Counted from the first letter of the stretch, positions 1 to 10,805 are shown. The stretch is DNA of 21,379 bases from Spirogloea muscicola (GCA_009602725.1 WELB01000005.1:1426887-1448265); one strand, 5' to 3'. Notes: generated by a model not told the origin, from the letters alone. Numbers and translations: made by a program.

Positions 1-129
<129 letters not shown>

Positions 130-169
130 TAGCGCTTCCTCTGGCTTCCTCTGGCCCCCTTCTCGTTCT

Positions 170-223
170 TTGTTCATTCTTTTTTGGGCTGGCTTGTCCA
201 GCCCCTATCCTCAATGGGCGAGC
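170..223 (+). repeat. Hairpin repeat copy (GGGCTGG / CCAGCCC)
   Basis: GGGCTGG at 186-192 and CCAGCCC at 198-204 form a perfect 7-bp stem with a 5-base loop. A T-rich TTCATTC stretch precedes it and ATGGGCGAGCC follows. The same order (pyrimidine-rich lead, hairpin, GGGCGAG) recurs near 9940-9990 and 15715-15755, which makes this one copy of a dispersed family. Confidence 0.7.
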
Positions 224-473
224 CCTTTCTTCTTGGGCTGCCGGCGCCGACCGCCTGGGGTGGGAGGGCACAAAGCGGCCGTGGGGCCCCAGTGGGTGGG
301 GCTCAAGCAAGTGCCACGTGTCACACACCTGCCCGGCTGCCGCTTTGGGACGCCGGGGGCCCAGATGCTCCGGGGGCCCTGCAGCGGTCCATGGCCCACG
401 CTCTGCATCTGCGAGCTGGCCGTGCTCTCGCTGCGGGCTCTGGCTTTCGTCAGGGTGATAGCTTCCCGGCAGC

Positions 474-640
474 TAGTCTGTCGGATCTGAGGCTCCTCAC
501 TCGTACTTATTGAGTGATCCATCCTCCCCCTGTTTTACCATTGCATCCTCAGGCCCCTTTGTAGCTGCTCACCGCTCTTAGGCCCCTCTGAACCTTTGTG
601 AATTCTTTTTGGGCTGGCTTTTCGCAGCCCTTGCCCCCAT
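474..640 (+). repeat. Hairpin repeat copy with upstream module
   Basis: GGGCTG at 611-616 and CAGCCC at 625-630 form the hairpin. About 130 bases upstream (around 480-500) is a CTGAGGCTCCTCAC-like stretch. It matches CTGACCTGCGGCTGCTCAC near 14870 and a similar stretch near 16088, each about 110-130 bases before its own hairpin. The spacing shared by three copies argues for one element of roughly 170-250 bp. Confidence 0.6.
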
Positions 641-784
641 TGGGAGTGCCACTTCTTCCCCGGGGGCAGGAGGGGTCTCGCGCCCGCGGCCGCCACGTGG
701 CGGCGCCTCGCCGAAGGAGCCCGCCCCCAGCCGCGGCCCGGCAGGCGCACCCAGCACCCTGGTTCTCCCACTCCTTGTACGTTC

Positions 785-925
785 CTTCCGGCTGGCTCTC
801 ACAGCCATCGGCTTGCACTGCAGAAGCTGGTTCTCATCGCATTCGACACAGCTTGGGCTGGCCTCCACAGCCATCGCTCCTTCGGAAGAGCTCCTTCGCC
901 TCGGCTGGATAGCTTTCCTCCGCAG
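785..925 (+). repeat. Degenerate hairpin repeat copies in tandem
   Basis: Two or three diverged units follow each other: GGCTGGCTCTCACAGCC near 790, GGGCTGGCCTCCACAGCC near 854, and a weaker unit near 903. The middle unit is followed by GGAAGAGCTC, which also follows the hairpin near 15011 and 16445. This marks them as members of the same family. Confidence 0.5.
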
Positions 926-3151
926 CCAAACCGGCCTCTCCTGACGGTGTGCTCCCTCGCTCTCCCCGCGCGCCGCTTTCCGCTCCCACTCTCAATGAGT
1001 GCCGCCGAACGCCAGCCCCGGTGGCTGGCTGGCCCCCTCCCCCGCCACGGCCTCAGCCTGCCTCTTTGATGCCCGTTTCCTCCCCGCCCAGACGCTCCCT
1101 TTCACCCGTTGTGCTCGCTGCTCGCCCGCGCCCCTCGCAGGCGAGCCGCCAGCCAGCCCCGACCTTTGGCGCGCCTTGCCCCATGGCGCATCGGATACGC
1201 TGCTTCAGGGAAAATGGCCTCAGACCGGATGGACATAATCGTTCGACACCGCCGGCCACCTGCCGTACTTCATCCCTGTCAGTGGCATCATGCAGCTGCA
1301 CATCGTCCATTCCACACGAGCAATGACTTCATTTGTCATTGAAGCAAGTGTCGGCTCGTGATGTACAGTCGCGGTCACACAGTTTCTCTCGAACCCAGCA
1401 CAACGGCCACTCACGGCTGCAAGGCTGCCTTCATACACTGCAATATGTACGTGCAATTTGCCAACATTCCAGCTTGACACAGACGTGACTTGTGGTTGTA
1501 TCGTATGTTGGTGCAGACCTGAATATCATCAAAGTCAATTATCTGGTCAATGACGCCCACGTGTGCACAGAGACGTATCCTTCTGTGTTACAGTTGCCCA
1601 CTTTGCCTGCATCTTTACCTTCTCCAGCCAAGCTGAAGATTGCTCAACAAAGTATCTGTTGGGATGACGTCGGCAGCTCTACCCTCTGGAAGTTTAGGGA
1701 TTGCGGATCGCGCCTGTACACTGGACCGCGAGCTCTGCCATGACCTTCATTGGAGTGATCATATGTGTTACCACTATTCTTGACGTGGTGGGACAGGTTC
1801 GACAACACAAAGGTACCACAGCCCCGAGTAGGCGGCAGAGTGGAGAGGAGGATAGTGATAAGGTAGAGAGCTAAACTAGCACTGCAAGAAAGAACTGCAT
1901 GAAGTTTCTTCGGAGGCTTGGGACACGGAATAAGATTGTATGACCATGATGTACCGGAGTCATTGTTTCGGTGCTGCTGGCACGACGCATTGGCAACGGG
2001 TGCCTACAAGACTACTGACTTTTCGTCTTAGATCTGCAGTGAATAATACTTGCGTCGGGGGGCAATACCTTGAGTCACGTGGGTTGTGCACGACCCATCT
2101 GGCAAGTACTGGTGGCTTCATTGTGAGGGCCAGTGTTTAGGTGTTTGTCGTTTTTGACCTTCAACAGCCTGAATAGCTATGCTGGCTTTGCACAATGGGA
2201 GATCGAAATTGTCAACGACGAACACAAAGGCAAGCACAGGAGTCCTCACATGATATGGGGTGGTATGCATCGAAGGCCACGATCATGCTGCTTGTCACTT
2301 TTATCTGCAACATTTCCATCCTTAAACAAAGGATCTCTCGTCAACAATCACCAGGTGGCAAGCCTTGTCAACAACAGCAATTGCTACAGCATTCTGAGAA
2401 GCTTCGACTCTGGCGGCTTGGTGTTTTACGTCTTTCTGGGTAATTTTGAGTGGACACGTTGTGTGCCCACATAGTGCACATTTGATGTCGTGGTAATTCG
2501 TCTGACATATATGTGAAATAGGTGAAAATTGTGTTGCAGATGCACATTCTGCATCTCTGCAGGTATCCACACCACTCATTCCTTCATTGCAAGCAATGCG
2601 GATCGAAAGGCAGTCGCATTTTCCCCTTGTCAAATCCCTAGATGGTTGCTTGTACATTTGCCAGTAGAGAACGAGAACGAGTGTGCATTGAGCTAGAAAA
2701 CACATTGCAAGTTCTTACCTCGACCACTAGACAGACATCTGGAGCTTTTGGTGCCAGGACCTCTATTAGTTTCTCCAAGGTATTGCAATGGCCAGTCTGG
2801 CCACCGGAAGAGACAGTCCTATCTCTGAGTTGAAGGTGTGACAGAGGTGACGAGCTAAACCACTTTCCCGCTATAAAAGGTGATGCACCGATGCCAGGTA
2901 GATGCACTACAACCACGTGCCTCTGCCTATGGTGCTCCAAGTATACGTTGCTCCTCTAGTGTGTGCCCTTTACTTGCAGTGCTTGGTGATGCACGAGTTA
3001 TAGGTGGTAGTGAAGGAACTACAAATACGTGCCGCTGAATAAGATGCTCAACCTCTAAGCTCCTGTTGTGTGTCATACTTGGAGCTGCATAACGAGGCCA
3101 TCAACTGTCAGGAAAGCTGAATTTTGTGCCGCAATACAGCCGGCGGCCGAC

Positions 3152-3181
3152 GTGACGTCTGCCAAGGTGACGTCTGCCAAG
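3152..3181 (+). repeat. Perfect 15-bp tandem duplication
   Basis: GTGACGTCTGCCAAG occurs twice in direct succession with no mismatch. A unit length divisible by three would keep a reading frame open, but the surrounding frame is not recognisable as coding. Confidence 0.9.
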
Positions 3182-3594
3182 CAAACCTCCGACCCGTTCA
3201 CTCAAGAGTTGCTTGACGGTCAGCATTATCTTGCTGTACGTGGTCGAACGCCATGTGGTAGCCAACAGGACCTGAGGGCGTCCAGCTACGACGGCAGACC
3301 CCTCTTAGACGGCTTCTACAGCCGCTCTTTCTTTATCAGCAGCCGCACTCTTCGAGCAAGTCATTGGCGCTTATTTCGGGCAAGGACTACTTTGCAAGTG
3401 TTATATGCTGATCGGCACTGTTCTTGGTGATTATGTTGCAGTGACCTTTTGTGGGGGAGCATGAATTAAGGGCAACCTCCTGGTTGCTGACGTCGGAGCA
3501 GAGTCTGTGGAAGCCTTGTCAAAGTTTCCAAGTGGTGCCATCAAATACGGCAGGCTGTTTCACTGAGGGTTTTGGTAACCTCGTCGTTCGTCTT

Positions 3595-3714
3595 ATGAAA
3601 GCTGCCCTGGTGCTTCTTCTCTCATCCTTCTCGGCATCTGCACTAGCTAGGTGCAGACTCGCTTCGAAGATTCTCTCTCACCAGAGTCCACAGCAGGTGA
3701 CAATACTCTGTTAA
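3595..3714 (+). CDS. Possible first exon of a small secreted protein (weak)
   Basis: An ATG at 3595 opens a 39-codon frame that begins MKAALVLLLSSFSASALA, which has the charge, hydrophobic core and small-residue cleavage site of a classical secretory signal peptide. After about 34 codons a CAG-GTGACA sequence near 3697 fits a splice donor, so the frame could be a first exon. I could not find a convincing second exon, and the frame as it stands stops at 3712-3714. No family is recognised. A chance hydrophobic frame is a real alternative. Confidence 0.25.
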   Translation: MKAALVLLLSSFSASALARCRLASKILSHQSPQQVTILC

Positions 3715-4896
3715 GGCTAGGACTATAGAGGGGTCGACGCCAGTGGCAGCTGGTGGCTGCTACAGTGAGAGGAGCTTGAAGAATGGCATAAGCAGCATGA
3801 AAGATTCACTAAGCAGCTCTTCTTCTTGCAACTTGCTGATAGGCACTGACATAGCGTTCGACAGTGTGTGAGAGCTGCAAACGACTACCCACCGGGCGCC
3901 TTCGAAGAAAATTGCAGAAGGTGAGTGGCCAATGCCCGACCAGCTGCAGGGTGCAGGGTCGCCACCCTGCTCAAGTGCAGCCCGTCAAAGTTGGTGAGGC
4001 ACGACTCTGCTCACTGATCACGTCTATCGCATTGCATACATGAGTATGCATCTATTGTGGGTAAAAGCAATGGGAGCAGTGCTGCATGAATGTTACTGAC
4101 GATGTAATATACGAAGTGTTCTTGAGAACCTCTCGACCTCTCACAACTACACACCGTGGCCATCCACAAGATTGGTTGACAAGGCTGGCCCTTGCACTGA
4201 CTTGCGCCGCAGGGGCATCGCAGCTCTTCTAATGATGTCATTGACGATTTGCCGAGATGCCGAGACCTTACATGTTGACACAGTCTGTGCGAGTATCGGC
4301 GTCCATGGGCTGACCTTTCATTACTACTCCATCTCCTCGTGATGTTGGTTTCTAACTGCGTGTGCATATCACCCTGCTGCTCACCCTGGAGCCCGGACGT
4401 GGGGTTTATGTGATGTACTCATGTGAGCCTCCGACCAACGTAACCATGCCCGTGAGTTAGCTACACACTCGCGATAAGTGCTTGCTACAGTGCTTACTCT
4501 TGTGGATACATGTTAGCCGATAATGGTTGTGGCTTCGAACATCTGCAAGAACATTGTCGTTTGCATATGATCGTACATGTTATGAGACAACCTTCGTCTT
4601 CCAAAAGCTGTTGAGAAGACATCATAGCAGCTAAGTGGACTCAGCCCTGGACCAGAATATCCTGGTCCTTTCCCAGCGGAGGTCAAGAGCCCAGGAAAGC
4701 CCGAAATTTAACAGAAGTAGGAAGTAAAATTGAAAGTGCAAGTACATCTCTTGAGCCTTGCAAGAGCGCAGGCACAGAGCTCGAACTCTCACCGGAGAAT
4801 CAAGTATGCGATGTATACAAGAGAGAAACAATGAAAGAATTTCGAATAAGAATGGAAATTGGGGAGGCAATCTAAGCGCAAACAGATGTGGCATTC

Positions 4897-7800
4897 TTAA
4901 GGTCGCCCCAAGCGGAAGTGGAGGGCTGGAGGAGGAGGGGACTTCCGGCCAGTCCCAAGTCTACGTGAAAACAGCGGGGGTGGAACTGTGGCACGATCAC
5001 CACCAGGAGGTGGCGCAGCCGCAGCTGGCGGTGCCGGTGGAGTGGACACTGTGGGACTCGGAGTAGGGGGGGCTGCAGCTGGCCGTGAGCTGGGCCCCGG
5101 AGGAGGCGAAGATGACGAGGGCTTGGGAGGAGGCTGCATTGGCGCACTGGCTCCTGATGAGACTGGCGGAGTGAAGGGAGCCGGTGGTGTGGCGGCTGGA
5201 GCAGCTGCTCCAGGTGCAGGCGCTGGACCCGGCGACAGCTCCCTACCGTACGTCGCAGCCGTGTAAGGTGCCTGCGTTGGCCCTGCGCAGCAGATGCCCA
5301 TGTGCGCAGTCTGCGGGTTGTTGGCGGGATTGACCACCTCGGAGCACAGCGTTGCCAGGTCTTGCACCTCCACCCAGTGATCCGGGCCGTCGGCAACGGC
5401 CACCAGGGTAGACGTCACTCCAGAAGCTGCTTGCGAGGCGACCGTGGTCGCCAGCCTCGTGGCAAAGCTGCTGTCTGAGCAGATCTGCGCCCTCGTGCAA
5501 AGGGAGGAGCGTGCGCTGGCATCACCGGAAGCGAGAGAGGCGGAACCTTGGCACAGCCGTGGGAAATACTCGTATGGCTTGGCGACCAGGGTGTCCGGGT
5601 AGGTGGCATCGTCGGTCAAGAGGGCCTGCGGGACTGTGGCACCATCCTCATCCACGCCGTAGAGGTCCATGGACAGCAGGATGTCCGTCACGTTGTCCAG
5701 GTTCGTGCACCCGAACCTGTTGTCCAGCCTGATCTCCCACTGCGCAAAGGGTGTCGGCAAGTACTCCTCGCCATCACGCCAAGGAGCGTAGCCTTCGTGC
5801 CTGCACAAGTCTGCGACACCAGCAGCTGATACCGGGCAGATGTCGTCCCGTTCCGGATCGCGGCAGCTGTGGCAGGAGAACGAGGGGCTGTACGCGTAGG
5901 TGGTGTCTCTGTCGGTGAGGTGGTAACTCTGTACGTGGGAGACGCCGGCAGCATCTATGTGCCACTGCTGGAAGGGCGACCGCAGCTTGGTCCTGAAGCC
6001 CACGACCGGGTATGCGCAGTTGGGGTCGGTGTGTGCGGTCGGCCAAGTGGCACCCTCGAGGTAGAATTTGATTCCGAGCACACGCATCTGAGAGTAGAAG
6101 CGGAAATGGGGCCACAGGCCAGCTGCGTCGTGCAGGCTGTAAGGCGCATTGCTCACGTCTAGGCGGAAGGTGGCTCTGCCAGTGGCCTTGAATGCTGCCA
6201 GGTCAATGGGAATCCCCGGCAAGGGCGAAGCAGGGTTGCCCACTTTCACCAGGCTCAGGCCTTGGCCGATGTTGAGGGCGCCGCCACTCTCGTGATTGAC
6301 CACGTAAGCGGCTGCATCAGACCGCAGGTTGAAGAGTGCGTCGGGACCCCGCACTGCCGCGGCCAGGTTCGTGGCCGTGCCGTACTTCAGATTGAACCTG
6401 CCGTTGACGACAAGCCCGCACAACGGCCTGTCGACGATGGGACCATAATTGGGGAAGATGTAACGCAGCAACTGCAGCAAAAGGTCACGCAAGCGATCAG
6501 AATTTAGAAAATGGGACCTTCCTCACGAGCTCAGCAGTTGCCTTGCTGCGTAGCATACAAGCGATGTGCATTTTCAAGTCCTAGAGAGTTGAGAATAGGC
6601 AGCCTGATTCCGGGGAGTGGCTGTGCGTGTGACTCCAGCCAGGCCATGGTGCAAGCAGGCAACCAAATCAATGGGGGAGGGGATTGCGGGGCAAGGGGTA
6701 CCTGGCAGTAGTCGATCATCTTGATCATCAGCGGTACGCCAATTTGAAGGCGTGCCAGGTCACGTGCTCTGCTGCGCTCGGCGGTGACTGCATAGGCTGC
6801 CCTTCGGGCCTCCTCGAGTTGTTGCAGCACCACGCCATGGTGGGCGGCCCTATCGTCCAGCACGTGCTGCCAGCGCAGACCCTGCTGCATCAGGTTGGTC
6901 ACCGTCTGCTGGCTGCCGAGGACATCCATGGTGGCCTGGGCGGACTGCTCGAAGACAGCTTGAAGGTCGTGGATGAGGAAGAGCTGCAGCTTGTTGTTGA
7001 TGCCTTGCTGCAGGAGCGTGCCCTGGTAGGTCTCGCAGGCTGCCTTCACGGGGCCCTGTGCTGCGTCACATTGGCCGTTGAACTGCGTGTGCACACTCTG
7101 ACTCCACGAATCCACGGCAGATTGGGCGGACAGGAAGTTGACCACGTTCGTGGCGGAGCCGCGTTGGAGGTCGACTGCCTGCCTGATGTAGTCTTGCACT
7201 CTGCCCACGGCCTTGGATGCGTCGCCCTGCAAGCTGGCCAGATCCGCGGGAAGGTCCGAGCCCGTTGCTTCTTGGAAGTCGGTGGCGAATCTCATGAGGT
7301 CCTTCCCCTGAAGAGCTTCCACAGCGTCGAGGACGACGCCGAGCGTGTGAATCGGGTCGTCCACGAAGCTGTTGACGAGCCCTTGGAAGGCGTCGCCCAG
7401 TTTCTCGAGCATGTGGGACGCGAACTCTGACAGCTCGTCTGCGAGCGACAGGCCTCCATCGGCCAGTGCACTTCCGGCTGAGCTGAGGAGGCCTCCAGCA
7501 GCGCCTGCCGGGTTGTAACAAGCTGATGCCACGGAGGTCGCGACCTTGAAGATGGTGGTGAGCGTCGACCAGAAGGAGGCGTCCGCGATTGCATGCTGGA
7601 GGTCCTCGTAGTTGACTGCTGCGAGGTTGTTGAGCCGCTCGCCCTCCGACTTCGCGGTGGCAAGCTGATCTTTCAGAGATGTGGCCTGCGACTGGCGCGC
7701 CGCCAGGGTGCTTCTGGCAGCCGTGAGGGACTGCTTGGCCGACTGCACGGCGATCTCGATGTTGGACGTCTCGACCCCAATCACAAGCTCCGTCATGTCG

Positions 7801-9213
7801 TTGAAGCCGTCCTCGATGCTGGTCCTGATGTGCGCTTCGGCATCGTGCAGTGCGTTCAGCGTGATGTCCGTGTTGGCATCGGCGTCCTGGGCCTGCAACA
7901 GGGAGATGGTGGCGTCCACCTCCTCTTCCACGTCGTCCAGCTTGAACGTGGGCACCACAATGGAGGGGACGTTGGGGTCGCCGATCGCAGGGTCGTGGAG
8001 CGCTGCGGTGTAGCTGCGGATGAGAGCGCGAAGGTGTGTGTCGGGCTGCCAGGATGGATTCCGCGCATGCTGATCCTCGACCATGTCCAGGATCTGGAGG
8101 AGCAAGGGGTGCCGACTCTCGGTCAGTGACGAGCCGCGCAATGCTTCAGTACAAATCTTGCAAATGCAAGGCGTGTCCCCGGTAGCTGGCCAGGGAAGCA
8201 GACGGACTGCTCGCTGCCGCCTGCTTGTCAATGTACGCATAGCGAGGGCGTTTCAGGATGAAGAAGGCAGGGCTGTGGGCGCTTCTCACCTGAGTAAGAT
8301 TGGGCAGGAGGGCGGGCTGCTCGATGGCCGCTTTGAGAGAGCACTGGAGGGCCACGAGGATGGGCACTTGCTGCTGGGTCGCCACGTACGTTGTGTACGT
8401 GACGAACTCGGCCTGCGACGGGCTGCCCAAGCTGCGGTTGCAGCCAAACTCCCAAGCCATGCCGCAGGGGCAGGGCAGCACGCAGAGGGTGCCGCCGAAG
8501 GGCGGCGCGATGGTGTCAGCGGGGCAGCCGACGCAGCCGGCGCTGCCTGCGGCGCTGTAGAGCAAGGAGGGGCAGGGGCTGCAGCTGGGGCTGCCGCGGC
8601 GGGGCGCGAACGTCTGGGGCGGGCAGAGCGCGCAGCCCGTGCGGTTGGCGCCCGTAGTTGTGGAGCCGGCGGGGCAGGGCACACAAGATGTCTGCCCGGC
8701 CGCGGAGGTGAAGCCGGGGGGGCAGGCGGCGCAGCTGGTGCTGCGGGGGTTGGCCGTGAAGGTACCGGCAGAGCAGGGGGTGCACAGCCCGGCGCCGGCG
8801 GCGGAGAAGGAGCCCGGCGCGCACGGCAGGCAGGAGGTCGCTCCCGTCGCCCCGGCGGTGCGGAGGAACGTGCCGGCCGGGCAGCTGGTGCAGTACGTGC
8901 TGCCCGGCGCGGTGCCGAAGGTGCCCGGGCGGCAGGGCGCGCAGTCGTCGGCCGGGTTGGTGATGGCGGTGCCGGCGGGGCAGACCCGGCACTCGTCGCG
9001 GCTGTGGCCGCTGGAGCCGGCCGGGCACCGCGTGCAGCGCCCGCAGAGGCCGTTTGGGCCCTCGCCGCGGCCGTAGCCGGGCTGGCAGGGCGAGCACTCG
9101 GGGGGGTCGTCGCCGATCCACGCATCCGCGCCGCGGAGCTGCAGCAGCGCGACGAGGCACGTGGCCAGGGCAGCGCAGGCTAGCGCGGGGGCTCGCCGCC
9201 GCGGCAGGGCCAT
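4897..9213 (-). CDS. Secreted modular protein: Cys-rich GCC2/GCC3-like repeats, helical region, beta-rich region and Pro-rich tail
   Basis: Three exons are seen: 9213-8290, 8156-6702 and 6471-4897. They give about 1317 aa and end in TAA. Intron 1 (8289-8157, 133 bp) runs from CAG/GTGAGA to TTTGCAAG. Intron 2 (6701-6472, 230 bp) runs from CAG/GTACCC to TTTTGCTGCAG. Both are phase 0. The start is the ATG at 9213 because it opens a signal peptide (residues about 1-27, with Arg residues before an Ala/Leu-rich core). Residues about 33-255 hold roughly twelve CxxC units, many reading C-x2-C-P-A-G-T, typical of ephrin-receptor-like/TNFR-like repeats. Sequons NRT, NRS and NLT lie in this exon. Residues about 380-495 are heptad-like helix, and about 502-540 are hydrophobic and Ala/Gly/Ser-rich. 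Residues from about 794 on look beta-rich, with further Cys. About 1200-1300 is Pro/Ser/Ala-rich, like algal cell-wall hydroxyproline-rich domains. The family facts point to an extracellular or wall protein. The exact function is unknown, and the C-terminal boundary could change if a further intron exists. Confidence 0.8.
6472..6701 (-). other. Intron 2 of the secreted modular protein gene
   Basis: The donor is CAG/GTACCC and the acceptor is preceded by a clear pyrimidine tract (CCTTTTGCTGCAG). The reading frame enters and leaves in phase 0, joining a helical module to a beta-rich module. The frames of both exons continue open into the intron for some distance, so only the splice motifs and phase define its edges. 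Confidence 0.75.
8157..8289 (-). other. Intron 1 of the secreted modular protein gene
   Basis: The donor CAG/GTGAGA matches the consensus fully. The acceptor TTTGCAAG is weaker (AAG rather than CAG) but is the one that keeps phase 0 into the long downstream frame. A nearby AG (after TACTGAAG) would give phase 1 and break the frame. Confidence 0.7.
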
Positions 9214-9935
9214 CTCGGCGGCCGGGCTGCAGGGGGATGCCGTGCGTCGGGCGACANGCGGCGGCGGCGGCGGGAGCTGAGCGCGGTGGCCCCGCACGGA
9301 GGGCCCCGGCCCGCCTTTGTACCGCTCCAGAAAGGCGACGGGGGGGGGGCAGCATCCGGGGCCGGTGCTCCGCCGACAGGCACGCCGGGGGCGGGAGGGG
9401 CTCCCGCGCGCGTGCCCCATCCTAGGGGGATCCCCGATCGACGGTCTGTAGGCAAGAAGCACAGTCATCGGACGGTTCGCGAACGCTGCGCGCTCGCTGC
9501 TGCCACGTGGCGACCACCGAGCACGGGTGCAGCTGCCCAGCTTGCCTTCCTGGAAGGCGCTATCTGCAGCAGCCGGGCCAATCGCAGCCAGCGCAGCGGA
9601 GGCGCCGCCACGTGGTGCCCTCGCCGTGAGCGCGGGGCTGCTTATGGCCCGGCAGCTTCCGAGAAGCACGTGCGGCAGCGGCACTGTGTGCAAGAGGCCT
9701 GTAGGGCCTGCCACGTGGCGGGGGCGGCGGGCATCGACCGCTTTTGGACCTGCCACGTGGTGCGGCCCGGCCGTGCGCGGCAGCTGCCCGCCCGCGCTCG
9801 CTGAGGAGCCCCCTCGGTTGGCACCTCCCCTCGGCGGTTGGCACCAACCCCAGGTTGGCCCCTCCCAGCCCCCTACCTTCTTCAGGAGAGCCACTATCTT
9901 CCCCTCAGGGCGGCGCCCGGAGGCCTGCGCGGACA
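9214..9935 (-). promoter_or_regulatory. GC-rich upstream region with five CACGTG boxes
   Basis: Directly upstream of the minus-strand gene starting at 9213, the palindrome CCACGTGG occurs at 9503-9510, 9608-9615, 9711-9718 and 9753-9760. A fifth CACGTG lies at 9667-9672. CACGTG is the G-box/E-box bound by bZIP and bHLH factors in plants and algae, so a promoter role is plausible. No TATA box is convincing. The sequence GGTTGGCACCAACC at 9836-9849 is a further perfect inverted repeat. One undetermined base (n) sits at 9257 beside a (GGC)n run, in what would be the 5' untranslated region. Part of this region may itself be repeat-derived, since 9600-9630 resembles 685-712. Confidence 0.5.
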
Positions 9936-9937
9936 TT

Positions 9938-9995
9938 GTCCATTCTTTTCTGGGCTGGCTTTGCTAGCCCCTCTTTTTCTATGGGCGAGCCGTCG
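9938..9995 (+). repeat. Hairpin repeat copy
   Basis: TTGTCCATTC and a T-rich run lead into TGGGCTGGCTTTGCTAGCCCC (GGGCT at 9952, AGCCC at 9966-9970), followed by ATGGGCGAGCC. The order and wording match the copy at 170-223 and the tandem copy near 15722. The stem is reduced to 5 bp by substitutions. Confidence 0.65.
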
Positions 9996-10663
9996 TTCGT
10001 AAAGCAGGTGGCAGGAAGGACCCGCCCGGCTCAGACATCTGACATGTGCGCACCAAATGAGGCGCCGGACGCCACCTAGGTTAGACAGAGCACTGTGTTG
10101 GCCTTTTTTGCAAATATCAAGGAAAGCCGAAAACGTCTATTGCAGTCTAGATTATTGTCCACCGCAATCCCAGCCCACTTGCATGTATCCAATCGTATGT
10201 TGCTGCGGTGCTTCTGCATAATGTAGCTAAAACTTTGTCTCACCTTTACTTGCTTCATGTAGCTGACATGAGCCAAGGGCTGTCAAAAGTATACTTTATC
10301 AAGCTCTTCTAAAGGAATAAGCGCTGTGAGAGCCCAGCTCCGAGAAAGAGCGGACAAGGTCGGAAGTGGCCGGCAATTGCTAGAACACGCAGCTATCGAA
10401 GTACTACAAAGGATGGTCAACGAGTAATTCTAGGAAGCAGCGGCAAATTGAGAAGACTAGCAGCCAAGAAGCAGTTCCCTTGCCGAGCAAGGGGCGGCCG
10501 CTAGGACACGGCCAGCTTGCAGTTGCAAAGCGTGGGACAAGGACCGCTGAATGGAAATGCAAAGGCGCAAAAGCCAGCCCACAAATCAATCCATAGAACA
10601 GACGATTCAGTAAGGTCGCAGCAACAGCGCCTGCTCCATCCTGGGTGCAGGCAATGGAGTGTG

Positions 10664-10805
10664 TATTAAGAGATGGAGGGCCTGTGTGGCCAAGTACAAA
10701 GGCAAGCACATTGACAAATGTCACCTGCTGCTAAGCTGACCCGCTCAGTAACCACGAGTCAGCACATAGAGGTCGCTAAATGGCCAAGTACATAGGCAAG
10801 CACAT
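10664..10805 (+). repeat. Dispersed repeat B, two head-to-tail pieces
   Basis: GGCCAAGTAC followed by (A/T)AGGCAAGCACAT occurs at 10688-10711 and again at 10782-10805, 94 bases apart. Between them lies GACCCGCTCAGTAACCA and, a little later, AGGTCGCTAA. The same series of words recurs at 14661-14755 and, on the minus strand, at 15135-15250, so this is a dispersed element of about 100-120 bp. Confidence 0.7.

Larger units (their letters stand above)
1331..4896. other. Long stretch with no recognisable gene
   Basis: Base composition is mixed and the open frames are short and contradictory on the two strands. I recognise no protein family, RNA gene or complete repeat. Small structures seen are a perfect 15-bp tandem duplication at 3152-3181, a 7-bp stem hairpin at 3953-3970, a signal-peptide-like reading frame at 3595, and a segment near 2733-2765 that resembles 13204-13236. 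The last few hundred bases (about 4600-4896) are probably the 3' untranslated region and downstream flank of the minus-strand gene ending at 4897. Confidence 0.5.

Noticed and set aside
1230-1260. tRNA-like GTTCGA words here and at a few other sites (for example 1788 and 3866)
   Set aside because: No acceptor stem, anticodon arm or D-arm could be folded around any of them.
3068-3430. A 120-codon plus-strand frame covering the 15-bp duplication
   Set aside because: No family resemblance, no convincing splice context, and an equally plausible protein-like stretch in another frame of the same strand near 3330-3470.
6684-7430. A 248-codon plus-strand open frame
   Set aside because: It is antisense to the helical exon of the secreted protein gene, has no recognisable domain, and is explained by GC-biased third positions of the real gene.
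8083-9183. A 366-codon plus-strand open frame opposite the Cys-repeat exon
   Set aside because: Its Gly/Ala/Arg-rich product is what the antisense of a GC-rich CPAG-repeat exon would give. The minus strand carries the signal peptide, conserved Cys spacing and matching splice sites.
9214-9936. N-terminal extension of the secreted protein up to 9936
   Set aside because: The frame is open but encodes low-complexity Pro/Arg/Gly sequence and would bury the signal peptide. The ATG at 9213 explains the protein better.
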